A stretch of 64,000 nucleotides of DNA from a bacterium (GCA_016781505.1 JADDQF010000130.1:53637-117636); one strand, 5' to 3'. Shown: positions 35,365-44,761, counted from the stretch's first letter. Program-made: numbers and translations. The notes: a model not told the origin generated them from the letters alone.

Positions 35365-37347
35365 CTACTTAATCAACCGCAATGATTCGACACAGGTACG
35401 AGTTGCTTCGGTACCGTCGCCCACCGCGATCGGGTCGAGCCGGAGCCGCGTGATCCAGCCAGTCCAGCCCGGCACGTCGGCCAACGGAATGACATAGGTC
35501 TGCGGTGTGCCATCAGCGATAAGCTCCCAGCGCACCGAGTGCTCATCCGACATCGCGCCATCAGTGCCGGCAAAAAAGAGCTGCGCTTGCTGATGCGGGG
35601 CGGTGGTGTGCATCCGCACCTCAACCGCGCGAAACCACGATCCATCGATATCTAACCGGGGACTAAGCAGCGCCGGATCAGCTTGTGGATTGAAGCACCA
35701 CTCAGTATCGAAGGTGGGCGCCTGGACGTTGCTTGCTTCCCATCCTAAACGGGACGATTGCCACTGCCACCCAGCGCCACGTGCCAGCTCGGTCGCGTTC
35801 GGGATGCGCCAATAGTACGTAGTGCCGTTGTGGATGACCGCCGGCTGAAGCGCAGCGCGGTAGGTGGACCAGAACGCATCCAGCTCCGGTTGCCGCAGGG
35901 GATAGCGTTGAAAAATATCCAGCGGCAGCTCCAGCGCTTCGCGCCCCACCAGCACCGCCAGCCCGGCATGCAGCGTCGCGTCGATCTCATACTGGAGCCG
36001 GCCGAGCGCAGCCGGAATATCGCCGTTGTTTTCAAACAAGATACCGTTCAGGGTTCGGACATAAGAGCGCTGCTCGTAATACGGCAGATACAACTCCATC
36101 ACGCCGCCCGGCGTGACGATCAGATCGGCAGGACTCGTCTGCTCACGAACCATAACTGCGATCTGACGCTGCAAATCTTGGCTGGCATCGCCCCGGCGCT
36201 CCACCAGAGGAAAGTTATGCCAGGCCAGCGCCAACGGCATGGCCGCCGCTACCACGGGGAGCACGCGTCCAGCCAGCCCAATCCTTAAGGAGGCAACACT
36301 GACGCCGACCAGCAGCCACAGCGGTAGCAGGGCGCCGATCCAGAACTCGATGTTATCGCCTTCCCACCAGGCAAAGAACCCGCCGAATATCGCAATCCAC
36401 AGGGCACAGATCGCAACAACCCGGGGCCACCGCCTGATCGCTTGCGGCAATCCCAGCCCCAGCAGCACAACCACCGCCAGCCAAAAGGGCCAAGCGCCCT
36501 GTGTTGAAATCGAGTTGCCTAAGCCCGCCCCCAGATCGGTCCAGCGGTCACGCACGGCGTTGCCCCACCAGCCCGTCTCCACATAGAACAACATCCAGTC
36601 GCGCAGTTCGCCGAGCGAGCGATAGCCGTTGTAGCCAAAGCCAACCAAGCTATAGCCGAGCGCTACGACGCCACCGGCGGCAACGCCGCTAAGCAGCAGC
36701 TGCTTGATGCGCTGGCGCCACCCCACCGGGCTCAGCGCCACACCAGCGATCACGACCGGCACAAGCAGCCCGTTGGTTTGATGGAACAACGCGGCCATGC
36801 CAACGCACAGTCCCAGCAGCGTGGCGGTCCAGCGGCCAGGGCGCGTTACCAATGTGATTAGCAGCCTGAGCACCAGCAGCAGCCAGACCAGCGCCAGCAG
36901 ATATACTTCGACCTCGACAGAGAAGTACCACAGGCCATAGTTGAAGAGCAGCAAGCCGCCGGCAGCGAGCGCAGCCCATACGTTGCCCGTCAAGCGCAGC
37001 ACAAGGCGGTACAAGCCAAAGCCACCCACAGCACCCGCTACACTGTTGAGCACTTCCAGCGCCAGCTCGGAGCCGGCATCATAGCCGAAGAGCCGCCAGC
37101 TTTGCCAGAAGAGCCAGCCGGTAGGACTGTACAACAGATGATGCGGATGGAAAAAAAAGCCAGCGCGTTGGTCAACATCGCGAATGTACGAGAGCGCATC
37201 AAAGGTATGCACACCCGACAGCGTGCTCAGATACAGGGCCAGCGCGAAGGCAGCCATCAACAGTGGCACGAGCCAGCGCACCACCCAGCGCGGCATCCCG
37301 CGTTGCCGCGCAGGAGCAACAGCAGAATCAATCGTTCGAGTCGTCAT
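35365..37347 (-). CDS. Large membrane protein, GT-C/DUF2723-like
   Basis: 660 residues from ATG 37347. About ten to twelve hydrophobic helices are followed by a C-terminal ~150-residue extracytoplasmic beta domain. The first loop (GVHTFDALSYIRDVD, then FFHPHHLLYSP) carries the acidic and His residues typical of the DUF2723/PMT-like membrane family, which is thought to transfer sugars or lipids from polyprenyl carriers. The C-terminal domain (WRIPNATELARG, MHTTAPHQQAQLFFAG) may bind the acceptor. Specificity is unknown. It is downstream of no obvious partner and reads toward gatC. Confidence 0.6.
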   Translation of the reverse strand: MTTRTIDSAVAPARQRGMPRWVVRWLVPLLMAAFALALYLSTLSGVHTFDALSYIRDVDQRAGFFFHPHHLLYSPTGWLFWQSWRLFGYDAGSELALEVLNSVAGAVGGFGLYRLVLRLTGNVWAALAAGGLLLFNYGLWYFSVEVEVYLLALVWLLLVLRLLITLVTRPGRWTATLLGLCVGMAALFHQTNGLLVPVVIAGVALSPVGWRQRIKQLLLSGVAAGGVVALGYSLVGFGYNGYRSLGELRDWMLFYVETGWWGNAVRDRWTDLGAGLGNSISTQGAWPFWLAVVVLLGLGLPQAIRRWPRVVAICALWIAIFGGFFAWWEGDNIEFWIGALLPLWLLVGVSVASLRIGLAGRVLPVVAAAMPLALAWHNFPLVERRGDASQDLQRQIAVMVREQTSPADLIVTPGGVMELYLPYYEQRSYVRTLNGILFENNGDIPAALGRLQYEIDATLHAGLAVLVGREALELPLDIFQRYPLRQPELDAFWSTYRAALQPAVIHNGTTYYWRIPNATELARGAGWQWQSSRLGWEASNVQAPTFDTEWCFNPQADPALLSPRLDIDGSWFRAVEVRMHTTAPHQQAQLFFAGTDGAMSDEHSVRWELIADGTPQTYVIPLADVPGWTGWITRLRLDPIAVGDGTEATRTCVESLRLIK

Positions 37348-37535
37348 CGGGGCGGAGTATACCAGAAAGCTGGGCAAACAAGCCACGAGATTGGCTCCGT
37401 AAGCGCTGATCGCACGAAATCAGCTCGGCCCGGCGCATGAGCGGATGCAAGCGCCTCACTTCGCCAAAGACTTCGGCCCCGATTGATGATCTCCGTTCTT
37501 TGCGTTACATGCAGGCTTGGTGTATCCTGCCCGTC

Positions 37536-38501
37536 ATGTCGCCCACCACTCAGCTACGAGGCTACGTCCTCGTCCTTGTCGCAGCCTGCTTCTGGGCGAC
37601 CATCGGCCTCTTTTACCGTGCTCTGGTCGACCAATTTCAGCTTACGCGCGGGGTAATCGTCGCGTATCGGGCTGGCATTGCCGCGCTGGTGCTGCTTCTA
37701 TATCTCGCCGTATTCCGGCCACGGCTGCTGATCGTCCACCGGCGTGATTGGCTGTACTTCACCAGCTACGGCTGCATCGGCGTAGCCGCCTTTTTTCTCA
37801 GCTACATCCAAGCAACCACAAGCGGACCACTCGCCGTCGCGGCGGTGTTGCTGTACACCGCCCCAATCTGGATTATGCTGTGGTCGTGGCTCAAGGGCGA
37901 GGCGCCATCCCGTCGTAAGCTGGTCGCGCTCAGCCTGGCGTTCGTGGGCTGTGCGCTTGTAGCCGATATCTTCAATCCGGCGAATGTAGCCGTGAACGGT
38001 CCATCACTCCTGTTTGGCCTACTGTCGGGACTATCCTACGCGGCCTACAGCGTATGGAGTGCGGAAGGTACGCGCCGGGGCTACCACGTGTGGCCGGTCG
38101 TGGCCTACTCGTTGGGCATCGGCGCTGTGGTGCTGTTTGCCGCCCAGCCGCTGCGCGAGTCGTTGCGGCCCTTGCACCTGCCGGGCGCGTGGCCGTATTT
38201 GCTCGGCGTGGCGCTTGGCCCGTCGTTGCTCGCCCAAACCTGCTTTACGCTTGGCTTGGCGCAGGTGCCGACGGCGAACGCCTCGATTGTCGCCACCATC
38301 GAGCCCGTCATTGCCGCGCTCCTGGGCTGGCTCGTGGTCGTACCGCCGGAACCGTTGAGTGGCTGGCAGCTGGCGGGCGGCGGGTGTGTGCTAGCAGCAG
38401 TGGTGGTGCTGACGCGAGCGGGCGTCAACACACCGCCAGATGCGCGGCGCCGTCGTGGACTGTACCAGCGGCCTCGCGTAGCCAACTCGGATGATGTGTA
38501 G
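37536..38501 (+). CDS. EamA/DMT superfamily permease (first of a pair)
   Basis: 321 residues, ten hydrophobic helices as two EamA repeats of five: CFWATIGLFYRAL begins repeat one and LLSGLSYAAYSVW begins repeat two. The SxVAxIEPVxAALLGWLV-type motif (ASIVATIEPVIAALLGW) near the end is characteristic. DMT proteins usually export amino acids or other metabolites. ATG 37536 was chosen as the first Met before the first helix. A second EamA gene follows within 10 bp, so they may form a heteromeric exporter. Confidence 0.85.
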   Translation: MSPTTQLRGYVLVLVAACFWATIGLFYRALVDQFQLTRGVIVAYRAGIAALVLLLYLAVFRPRLLIVHRRDWLYFTSYGCIGVAAFFLSYIQATTSGPLAVAAVLLYTAPIWIMLWSWLKGEAPSRRKLVALSLAFVGCALVADIFNPANVAVNGPSLLFGLLSGLSYAAYSVWSAEGTRRGYHVWPVVAYSLGIGAVVLFAAQPLRESLRPLHLPGAWPYLLGVALGPSLLAQTCFTLGLAQVPTANASIVATIEPVIAALLGWLVVVPPEPLSGWQLAGGGCVLAAVVVLTRAGVNTPPDARRRRGLYQRPRVANSDDV

Positions 38502-38509
38502 CCCTGCCA

Positions 38510-39469
38510 ATGTACCTACAGGTTCCAGCTATGCCTAATCGGACCCTTGTGCCTTATCTCGTTTTGCTTGGCGGTGTGCTGATCGTCTCCATGGCCGCGG
38601 TGCTGATTACGTCCGCGATTGAGCTGGGCGTGCGCCCGATCACCATCGCGGCCGGGCGGCTTGCGTTCGCCACGTTGATCTTGACGCCGATTGCCTGGAG
38701 CAAAGCCGGAGGAGAGCTGCGTCGGTTGGAGCGCCGAGACTGGCTGTGGGGGCTGGGCTCAGGAGTCTTTTTGGCCATCCACTTCGCGGCCTGGATCAGC
38801 TCGTTAGACTACACCTCGGTGGCCTCGTCCACGGCGCTCGTGGCCACGAACCCGATCTTTGTAGCGCTGGCGTCCTCCCTGATTTTCCGGGAGCGGCTGG
38901 GCCTTGCGGTATGGCTCGGGGTGCTGCTGACTGTGCTTGGCTCGGCACTGATCGGCTTGAGCGACCGCGACGGTACTGGCGGCACCCATCCACTGCTGGG
39001 CGATGCCCTGGCCCTGCTGGGCGCGGTCTGTGGCTCGGGCTATTTCCTGGTCGGCCGCAGCCTGCGCACCCGCCTTACGATCTTGCCCTATATCTGGGTT
39101 GTGTACAGTACGGCCGCGGTTATTTTGTTGGTCTGGATGATGTTGGCCGGCCAGTCGCTGTTTGGCCTCCCGCCCGCCGTGTACCTGGTGCTGCTCGGCC
39201 TGGCAGTCGGACCGCAGCTCCTCGGGCATACCGCGTTCAACTGGGCTATCCGCTATGTGTCGGCGACGCTGGTCACCATGGCGATTCTGGGTGAACCGAT
39301 AGGCTCGGCCTTGCTGGCTTACCTGTTCCTGCGCCAACCTGTCCAACCGCTACAGCTTGTTGGTGGCGCGCTGCTGCTGGGAGGCATTGCCGTGGCTACC
39401 CTTGCCGAACGCCGCGCGCAGCCATCAACGGCGCAGCTGGCCGAGGTGGAAAGCGTGATCGCGCCGTAG
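38510..39469 (+). CDS. EamA/DMT superfamily permease (second of a pair)
   Basis: 319 residues (312 if ATG 38531 is used), again with ten helices in two repeats: GGVLIVSMAAVLITSAIE at the start, HFAAWISSLDYTSVASST, then LGAVCGSGYFLVGR and ATLVTMAILGEPIGSALLAY. It begins 9 bp after the first permease stop, so the two are an operon. The paralogues are clearly divergent, which fits two different substrates or a paired transporter. The stand-alone Lrp-type sensor gene downstream is convergent. Confidence 0.85.
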   Translation: MYLQVPAMPNRTLVPYLVLLGGVLIVSMAAVLITSAIELGVRPITIAAGRLAFATLILTPIAWSKAGGELRRLERRDWLWGLGSGVFLAIHFAAWISSLDYTSVASSTALVATNPIFVALASSLIFRERLGLAVWLGVLLTVLGSALIGLSDRDGTGGTHPLLGDALALLGAVCGSGYFLVGRSLRTRLTILPYIWVVYSTAAVILLVWMMLAGQSLFGLPPAVYLVLLGLAVGPQLLGHTAFNWAIRYVSATLVTMAILGEPIGSALLAYLFLRQPVQPLQLVGGALLLGGIAVATLAERRAQPSTAQLAEVESVIAP

Positions 39470-39497
39470 CGCCGGAGCGTAGCATGAGCAGCTTGTT

Positions 39498-39782
39498 TCA
39501 GGAAAGCCCGATATCAAAGGCGCTGTCAAGCTCACGCCGGGTAAACGCGCGAAAGGCCAGCGTTGTCTCGGTCTCCGTCACACCCTCGGTCATGGCGATC
39601 TGATCGGGCACAACTTCGGCCAGTTGCTCGTAGGCCGGCAGGTGCAGAATCGCGATCAGATCATGCACCCCCGTGACGCTGTACACTTCCGCCACATGCT
39701 CAAGCTCCGCAATGCGCTGAGCCACCTCTGATGCCCGGCGGCCCTCAGTCTTGATCATCACAAACGCAGTAACTCTTGCCAT
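39498..39782 (-). CDS. Stand-alone Lrp/AsnC ligand-binding (RAM) domain protein
   Basis: 94 residues from ATG 39782, with GGAGAA upstream. The whole protein is the effector-binding alpha/beta sandwich of the Lrp/AsnC family (ARVTAFVMIKTEG, VAEVYSVTGVHDLIAI, TEGVTETETTLAF) without the HTH. Such stand-alone RAM proteins bind amino acids and may modulate other Lrp proteins or transporters. It faces the two DMT permease genes, so regulation of their use is possible but only inferred. Confidence 0.85.
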   Translation of the reverse strand: MARVTAFVMIKTEGRRASEVAQRIAELEHVAEVYSVTGVHDLIAILHLPAYEQLAEVVPDQIAMTEGVTETETTLAFRAFTRRELDSAFDIGLS

Positions 39783-40125
39783 GAAATTCTCCATTAATGA
39801 CGCAGTTTGCTGCTCGGACGGGATCCTTCAGCACAGAACTATTACGGGCACCTGCACTGGTGCCATGTCGCATCGTTGCACCGCAAGGTAGCGGCAGCCG
39901 GAGCAACTCGTTACATATCTCATGTCAAGCAGCAAGCTCAGCAACGCATTCATCCGCTGCCGCCAATTCTAACGCATGATCGGCGGGATGCGACTGCATC
40001 TGCTGGTTCAGCGTGCCGCGAAGTCTTGTTTCGAGCAATCAAATGCCATGTATAATGGATCTGCGAAACCGATCAAGAACAAGCTTGGCTGCCCTTGGCA
40101 GCTGCGCACAACGTGGTGATCCCCG
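39783..40125. other. Intergenic region
   Basis: 343 bp between the divergent Lrp-type and hydrolase genes. I find no supported gene, hairpin or promoter of good quality. Confidence 0.4.
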
Positions 40126-40971
40126 ATGCAGCCTGAACAAAAGGTGGTCGAGATTGCTGGCGTGCCGACCCGGTATCAGATCGCTGGTTCAGGAGCGTTT
40201 TTGCTGTTGCTGCACGGGCTGGGCGACAATCTCGCTGATTGGCAGTGGGTGCTGCCACATTTAGCCGACCGGTACCGTGTTTGCGCCCTGGATTTGCCGG
40301 GCTTCAGCGGGCTTTGTGGCCAGCTTCCAAGCTATGCGCTGGACTTTTTCACCCAATATGTCCTCGCCTTTCTCACGGAGCTAGAGGTTGATCAGGCTGG
40401 GCTGATCGGCAACTCACTCGGCGGGCTGATCGCGCTGCAGCTTGCCTTGGTTGCCCCATCCCGCGTGGGCGCACTCGTGCTTGCCGACAGCGCGGGCCTT
40501 GGGCGGGCAATTCACCCGACGCTACGGGCGTTAACCACACCTGGCTACGGCGATTTGGCGACAGCCTGGGCTAGCACTGCTCCGGGCGCTGCCCAACGCG
40601 CGACCTTTCGAAGGTCGCTGCTGTTCGCACAGCCCGCCCGCGCACCCAAGGACTGGTTTGTTGAACAATATCGACTGGCGCAACGTCCATACGTCATGTC
40701 CAATGCCCTACGTACGTTACGGGCCCATGTTTCAGCACGAGGACAGCGCTCGGTGCTGCTCGATCAGCTGCCCAAGGTGGCGCCGCCGACCCTGATCGTT
40801 TGGGGCGAGCAGGATAGCGTCGTACCCCCTAGCCAGGCACAGCAGGCGCTCCAGCTGCTACCCAAAGGTGATCTTGTGCTCGTGCCCGCTTGCGGTCATC
40901 TGCCACACGTCGAGCAACCGGAGCGCTTTGTGGCGGCAGTGCGGCAATTTGTGCGAAAATCGTTTGCCTGA
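40126..40971 (+). CDS. Alpha/beta hydrolase
   Basis: 281 residues. The oxyanion loop LLLLHGLGDNLADWQWVLPHL comes first, then the nucleophile elbow IGNSLGGLIAL with Ser, WGEQDSVVPP with the acid Asp, and CGHLPHVEQPERF with the His. This is the standard triad of the hydrolase-1 family (esterases, haloalkane- or C-C hydrolases). No cap-domain hallmark reveals the substrate. It lies just upstream of the sensor-kinase genes, with an intervening 190 bp, but no functional link is visible. Confidence 0.88.
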   Translation: MQPEQKVVEIAGVPTRYQIAGSGAFLLLLHGLGDNLADWQWVLPHLADRYRVCALDLPGFSGLCGQLPSYALDFFTQYVLAFLTELEVDQAGLIGNSLGGLIALQLALVAPSRVGALVLADSAGLGRAIHPTLRALTTPGYGDLATAWASTAPGAAQRATFRRSLLFAQPARAPKDWFVEQYRLAQRPYVMSNALRTLRAHVSARGQRSVLLDQLPKVAPPTLIVWGEQDSVVPPSQAQQALQLLPKGDLVLVPACGHLPHVEQPERFVAAVRQFVRKSFA

Positions 40972-41161
40972 TCACATCGTCCAGCTCGTCGGTGTGAAGT
41001 ACACCAACCCAAAAAGCCTGCCGTGGGTTTGCGGAGCAGGCCGCAGCTAGCGGAACTGGCTGAAAATCGGTCTCGGCATACTGGACTTGACGTACTGGTA
41101 CACCCGCCACTAGCAAGCGATCCGTTGACCAGCGTTCCATTCCGACCATACGTGTACAGCC

Positions 41162-42259
41162 GTGGAATTACAACAGCTTAAGCAGCATCACTCATTAATT
41201 CTGAACTCCGTCGGCGAAGGTATCTTTGGGCTGAATGCTCAAGGAGTTATTACCTTTGCGAATCCGGCTGCCACTACCATACTCGGATATGGCGAGGGCG
41301 AGCTGATTGGCCAGCTGCAACACCCGCTCATCCACCATACACGGGCGAATGGCACACCCTACCCGCTGGACCTATGCCCGATTGCCGCCTCCATGCGGGA
41401 TGGCATAACCCGCTCTTCGGAGACTGATGTATTCTGGACAAAGCAGGGTACCAGCATTCCGGTGGCCTACACCAGCACGCCGTTGCGCGAACACGATGTG
41501 ATAGTGGGTGCGGTGATTGCCTTTCAAGATATTACCGAGCGGAAGCGGATCGAAGCGCGGCAAACAACGCAGTTTGCGGTCACACGCGTCATGGCCGAAG
41601 CTGAAAGCATCCGAGATGCCGTACCCGGCCTGCTGCAAGCGATCTGTGTGGGCATGGATTGGGACCTAGGCGAGCTGTGGTATGTGGATCGCGACGCCCA
41701 GGTGTTGCGGCGACTGGGTGGGTGGTATGCGCTCACGGTACATGCGGTCGATTTCGAAATCGGCAGCCGCCACATGACCTTCGCCAAAGAACAGGGATTG
41801 CCCGGCCAAGTCTGGGCCAGTGGCCAAGCGTCGTGGATCACCAACGTCATCACCGAGTCCGGTTTTATGCGGGCGGAGCTTGCGGCCGACCACGGGTTGT
41901 ACACCGCCTTTGCTGTGCCCATCCGCAACGGCCGCGAAGTGATCGGCGTGCTCGTATGTTTCAGCCGAGCCATGCGGCGGCGCAACGACGACCTGCTGCA
42001 GCTCATGGCCGATATTAGCAGCCAGATTGGCCAATATATCGAGCGCCGGCAAGCCGAGGCGGCGGTTGAGCGCTCGGCAACTCGGCTTGCAACCTTGCAC
42101 CAGATCGATGGCGCGATTCTGGCGGCTGAGTCGCCGCGTGAGATTGCGCTGGCCGCGTTGCGCCATTTGTGGCAGTTCGTCCCGTATCACCAGGCGAGTG
42201 TCGCGATGCGCAATGGTGCTGCGGATACCAGCGTGTGCTCGCCACCATCGACCGCATGA
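41162..42259 (+). CDS. Sensor kinase, N-terminal part (PAS-GAF, frame broken in second GAF)
   Basis: 365 residues from GTG 41162. A PAS domain (ILNSVGEGIFGLNAQGVITF, GYGEGELIG) with a PAC tail (VIAFQDITERKR) is followed by a GAF domain (residues ~145-290: FAKEQGLPGQVWASGQ, YTAFAVPIRNG). A second GAF begins (LHQIDGAILAAESPREIALAAL) and is cut off by TGA after ~60 residues. The missing half is in the next frame, so this is one kinase split by a one-base change. No Shine-Dalgarno precedes the start, so it is tentative. Confidence 0.75.
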   Translation: MELQQLKQHHSLILNSVGEGIFGLNAQGVITFANPAATTILGYGEGELIGQLQHPLIHHTRANGTPYPLDLCPIAASMRDGITRSSETDVFWTKQGTSIPVAYTSTPLREHDVIVGAVIAFQDITERKRIEARQTTQFAVTRVMAEAESIRDAVPGLLQAICVGMDWDLGELWYVDRDAQVLRRLGGWYALTVHAVDFEIGSRHMTFAKEQGLPGQVWASGQASWITNVITESGFMRAELAADHGLYTAFAVPIRNGREVIGVLVCFSRAMRRRNDDLLQLMADISSQIGQYIERRQAEAAVERSATRLATLHQIDGAILAAESPREIALAALRHLWQFVPYHQASVAMRNGAADTSVCSPPSTA

Positions 42260-43221
42260 GCTTGACGCAGCCTGCCGCGCTGGAACAAATGCCCTTCAGC
42301 CAGCTTACCACCGATCAGCCCAATAATGCGCCTAGCACGTTTACCCTCCAAGTCCCGTTGATTGCTCACGAGAGCGAGATCGGCGAGCTCAACATCGTGG
42401 GCGCGGCTGGCCACTCCTTTAACGACGAGCAGCGGGCGGTGCTGCGCGAAGTCGCGGCGCAGCTGGCAGTTGCACTGCAGCAAGCGCGGCTGTTTGAACA
42501 GGTACGGACCGGCAATGAGCGGCTGCACACGCTATCCGCCCATTTGTTAGAGGTGCAAGAACAGGAACGGCGGCATATCGCGCGCGAGCTGCACGATGAA
42601 ATCGGCCAGGCGCTCACCGCGGCGCAGCTCAATCTGCAGGATTTAACCGAGGTGACCAAGCTTGAAGCGCTGCCGGCGCGGGTGGAAGACACCCTGGTGC
42701 TGATCGAGACCGTGCTGGGGCAGGTCCGCAGCTTGTCGCTTGATCTACGGCCGTCGATGTTGGACGACCTTGGCCTTGGCGCAGCTTTACGCTGGTATGT
42801 GAAACGCCAGGCTGAGCGTGCTAAACTGATGGCGGAGATTAATGCCGATGCGATTGAGCCACGTCCTCCCACCACTATCGAAACCGCTTGTTACCGGATC
42901 GCGCAAGAAGCGGTCACAAATATCGTTCGCTATGCCCGCGCAACCGAAGTGTGCGTCGATCTGTACGTGCGCAGCGGCGTTTTGCATCTGGTTGTGCGCG
43001 ACAATGGCGTTGGCTTTGATGTTGACGCAGCCCAGGCGCGCGCCTCACAAGGTGGCAGTGTCGGCATCTTAGGCATGCAGGAGCGGGCGCAGCTGGCCGG
43101 GGGCTGGTGGAGTGTTGCGTCCACGCCCGGGCAAGGCACCACCATTCGAGCATTCTTCCCGTTGCATCCAGCAGAAAGGAGCGACGCCAATGACGTCGAT
43201 TCGCACCATTTTGGCGGATGA
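42256..43221 (+). CDS. Sensor kinase, C-terminal part (GAF remnant, HisKA_3, HATPase)
   Basis: About 321 residues from ATG 42256, which overlaps the previous TGA as ATGA. It completes the GAF (IGELNIVGAAGHSFNDEQRAVLREVAAQ), then has a NarL-type kinase core: dimerisation helix ERRHIARELHDEIGQALTAAQ with phospho-His, and an ATPase domain (IAQEAVTNIVRYARAT, VVRDNGVGFD, GSVGILGMQERA). There is no Shine-Dalgarno before 42256, so expression could rely on coupled re-initiation, or the genuine gene may be one continuous frame spoiled by a mutation or sequence error. The response regulator overlaps its 3' end. Confidence 0.75.
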   Translation: MSLTQPAALEQMPFSQLTTDQPNNAPSTFTLQVPLIAHESEIGELNIVGAAGHSFNDEQRAVLREVAAQLAVALQQARLFEQVRTGNERLHTLSAHLLEVQEQERRHIARELHDEIGQALTAAQLNLQDLTEVTKLEALPARVEDTLVLIETVLGQVRSLSLDLRPSMLDDLGLGAALRWYVKRQAERAKLMAEINADAIEPRPPTTIETACYRIAQEAVTNIVRYARATEVCVDLYVRSGVLHLVVRDNGVGFDVDAAQARASQGGSVGILGMQERAQLAGGWWSVASTPGQGTTIRAFFPLHPAERSDANDVDSHHFGG

Positions 43222-43864
43222 TCACGAGCTCGTGCGGGCCGGTATTCGTGCGCTGCTCCAAAACATCGCGGGGGTTGATGTCGTAGGCGAGGCCAGCAAC
43301 GGCGAAGAAGCCCTGCGACTGGTTGCGGCGCTCCAACCAGATGTGGCACTCCTTGACATTGCTATGCCAGGCTTGAATGGGCTGGAAACGGCAGCCAGAA
43401 TCACTGCACAGTTTCCCAATGTCCGAATCATTATGTTGTCGATGTACGCCGACGAAGAATATGTGCTGCAAGCGTTACGGGCGGGTGCGTCAGGCTACCT
43501 GCTGAAAGGTGCCCGCCGTCCCGAGCTGGAGCTGGCCGTTTCCGCCGTGGTTCATGGCGAAACCTACCTCAGTCCGGCCGCGTCCAAGCATGTGGTCGGC
43601 GACTTTGTGCAGCGTGCCACCGGAGGTACCGAAACCAAAGAGAGCGAGCAGCGCCAGGCTGAGCGCCTGACGCCGCGTCAGCGTGAGATCTTGCAGCTGA
43701 TCGCCCAAGGCCAGACGACCAAGGAGATGGCGCGCACGCTCAACCTCAGCGTCAAAACCGTCGAGATGCATCGCTCGCAGTTGATGGATCGGCTGGGAAT
43801 TCATGATGTCGCCGGCCTGGTCCGCTATGCCATTCGCACGGGCATGATCTCGCCCAGCGAGTAG
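43190..43864 (+). CDS. NarL/LuxR family response regulator
   Basis: 224 residues from ATG 43190, behind AAAGGAG. The receiver domain (LADDHELVRAG, Asp56 in LLDIAMPG, IMLSMYADE, a Lys in YLLKG) is joined to a C-terminal LuxR HTH (LTPRQREILQLIAQGQTTKEMARTLNLSVKTVEMHRSQLMDRLG). It begins inside the 3' end of the kinase gene, overlapping by 32 bp, and is its obvious partner. Confidence 0.93.
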   Translation: MTSIRTILADDHELVRAGIRALLQNIAGVDVVGEASNGEEALRLVAALQPDVALLDIAMPGLNGLETAARITAQFPNVRIIMLSMYADEEYVLQALRAGASGYLLKGARRPELELAVSAVVHGETYLSPAASKHVVGDFVQRATGGTETKESEQRQAERLTPRQREILQLIAQGQTTKEMARTLNLSVKTVEMHRSQLMDRLGIHDVAGLVRYAIRTGMISPSE

Positions 43865-43871
43865 TGCTTCC

Positions 43872-43892
43872 CCAGGCACCCGGTATGCCTGG
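43872..43892 (+). terminator. Hairpin after the response regulator
   Basis: CCAGGCA pairs with TGCCTGG around a 7-nt loop, 8 nt after the stop codon. There is no T-run. Confidence 0.4.
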
Positions 43893-43936
43893 CAGCCCAC
43901 GCATCGCCGCAGCTCACCGCATATGCCTGTAGCTCC

Positions 43937-43976
43937 CCTAGGTTTTCCCTGTACCCACCCCAGGGCTATCCCCAAT
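43937..43976 (+). promoter_or_regulatory. CCTAGG-type upstream element, copy 1
   Basis: CCTAGG, TTTTCCCTGTA and CCACCCC, then AGGGC-TATCCCC. It is nearly identical to 53731-53770, upstream of adk (about 33 of 40 positions match). A -10-like TATAAC lies 65 bp downstream of its start; in the other copy the spacing is about 62. It is probably a transcription-factor site for the receiver gene at 44076. Confidence 0.45.
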
Positions 43977-44075
43977 TGTTGGCCCGCCGCCCAACCAGTA
44001 CTATAACGCCATGCCAACGTTGCAGATGTACTAATCGGCACAAGCACCTTGCAACACCCAGCGCGCAGGAGCACG

Positions 44076-44507
44076 ATGCACAGCTCACACCACCCTGTCC
44101 GCATCCTCCTCGTCGACGACAGCGTCACGTTCCTCGACTCGGTCACGCGCTTTCTGGCGGTTGAGCCATGGCTCGCCATCGCCGGGCGAGCACATTCGGG
44201 ACCCGCAGCCCTTGACCAGGTGCTGCTGACGGAGCCTGATCTCGTACTGATGGACATTGCGATGCCAGGCATGAATGGACTGGAGGCAACCCGACAGATC
44301 AAGGCGCAGTCCAACGCGCCATTCGTTCTGATCCTGACCATGGCCGACGATCCGGAGTACCAGGTTGTTGCCGCACAGGTTGGCGCCGATGGCTTTCTGC
44401 CAAAGGTGCAGTGTCGCAGGCTATTGTTACCCCTGATTCGCTCATTATTTCCTTCGTTCACTCAAGATGGCGGCGGGGCTGACAAAGCGGTGGATTTTAC
44501 GTTGTAG
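44076..44507 (+). CDS. Receiver-only response regulator
   Basis: 143 residues from ATG 44076, with AGGAG upstream. A receiver domain (ILLVDDSVTFLDSV, Asp in LVLMDIAMPGMNG, ILTMADD, Lys in FLPKVQ) is followed by a short tail of ~25 residues without a recognisable output domain. Its sequence is near that of NarL-type receivers (Asp-Ile-Ala-Met-Pro-Gly is shared with the regulator at 43190). It may be a phosphate sink or a partner of the same kinase. A hairpin follows. Confidence 0.85.
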   Translation: MHSSHHPVRILLVDDSVTFLDSVTRFLAVEPWLAIAGRAHSGPAALDQVLLTEPDLVLMDIAMPGMNGLEATRQIKAQSNAPFVLILTMADDPEYQVVAAQVGADGFLPKVQCRRLLLPLIRSLFPSFTQDGGGADKAVDFTL

Positions 44508-44522
44508 GCAGGCAGTGCTTTG

Positions 44523-44540
44523 GCTCCACACGGGTGGAGC
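44523..44540 (+). terminator. Hairpin after the receiver gene
   Basis: GCTCCAC pairs with GTGGAGC around a 4-nt loop, 15 nt after the stop. Short and without a T-run. Confidence 0.4.
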
Positions 44541-44618
44541 GGGGCTAGCTGAGCAATATCCGTGGTTGGAATGGCGGAAGCCACGGCGGTAAATTGGTTG
44601 AAATTTGGTAAATAGTTG

Positions 44619-44633
44619 TGGCACGGGCTCTGC
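44619..44633 (+). promoter_or_regulatory. Candidate sigma-54 (-24/-12) promoter
   Basis: TGGCAC-GGGCT-CTGCT: the invariant GG (44620-44621) and GC (44632-44633) are exactly 10 bp apart, and the match to TGGCAC-N5-TTGCW is 10 of 11. It is about 130 bp upstream of the MFS gene, leaving a leader of ~115 nt. rpoN is in this window, but no activator is visible. Confidence 0.45.
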
Positions 44634-44761
44634 TGACTCGAAGGGATCACGGCTTATGCCTGCGTTCCTCTCCGCCGGAGTAAGCAGAAAGGAGCCAACT
44701 CCCTTTCAAGCCCACACAATCGTTCGCTCGCGCTTGTATGTCTCATTGAGGAGGAACCGGT

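Noticed and set aside
42169-42259. Programmed -1 frameshift in the sensor kinase gene
   Set aside because: No X-XXY-YYZ heptamer or following pseudoknot seen in the frame overlap; the break looks more like a one-base deletion or coupled start.
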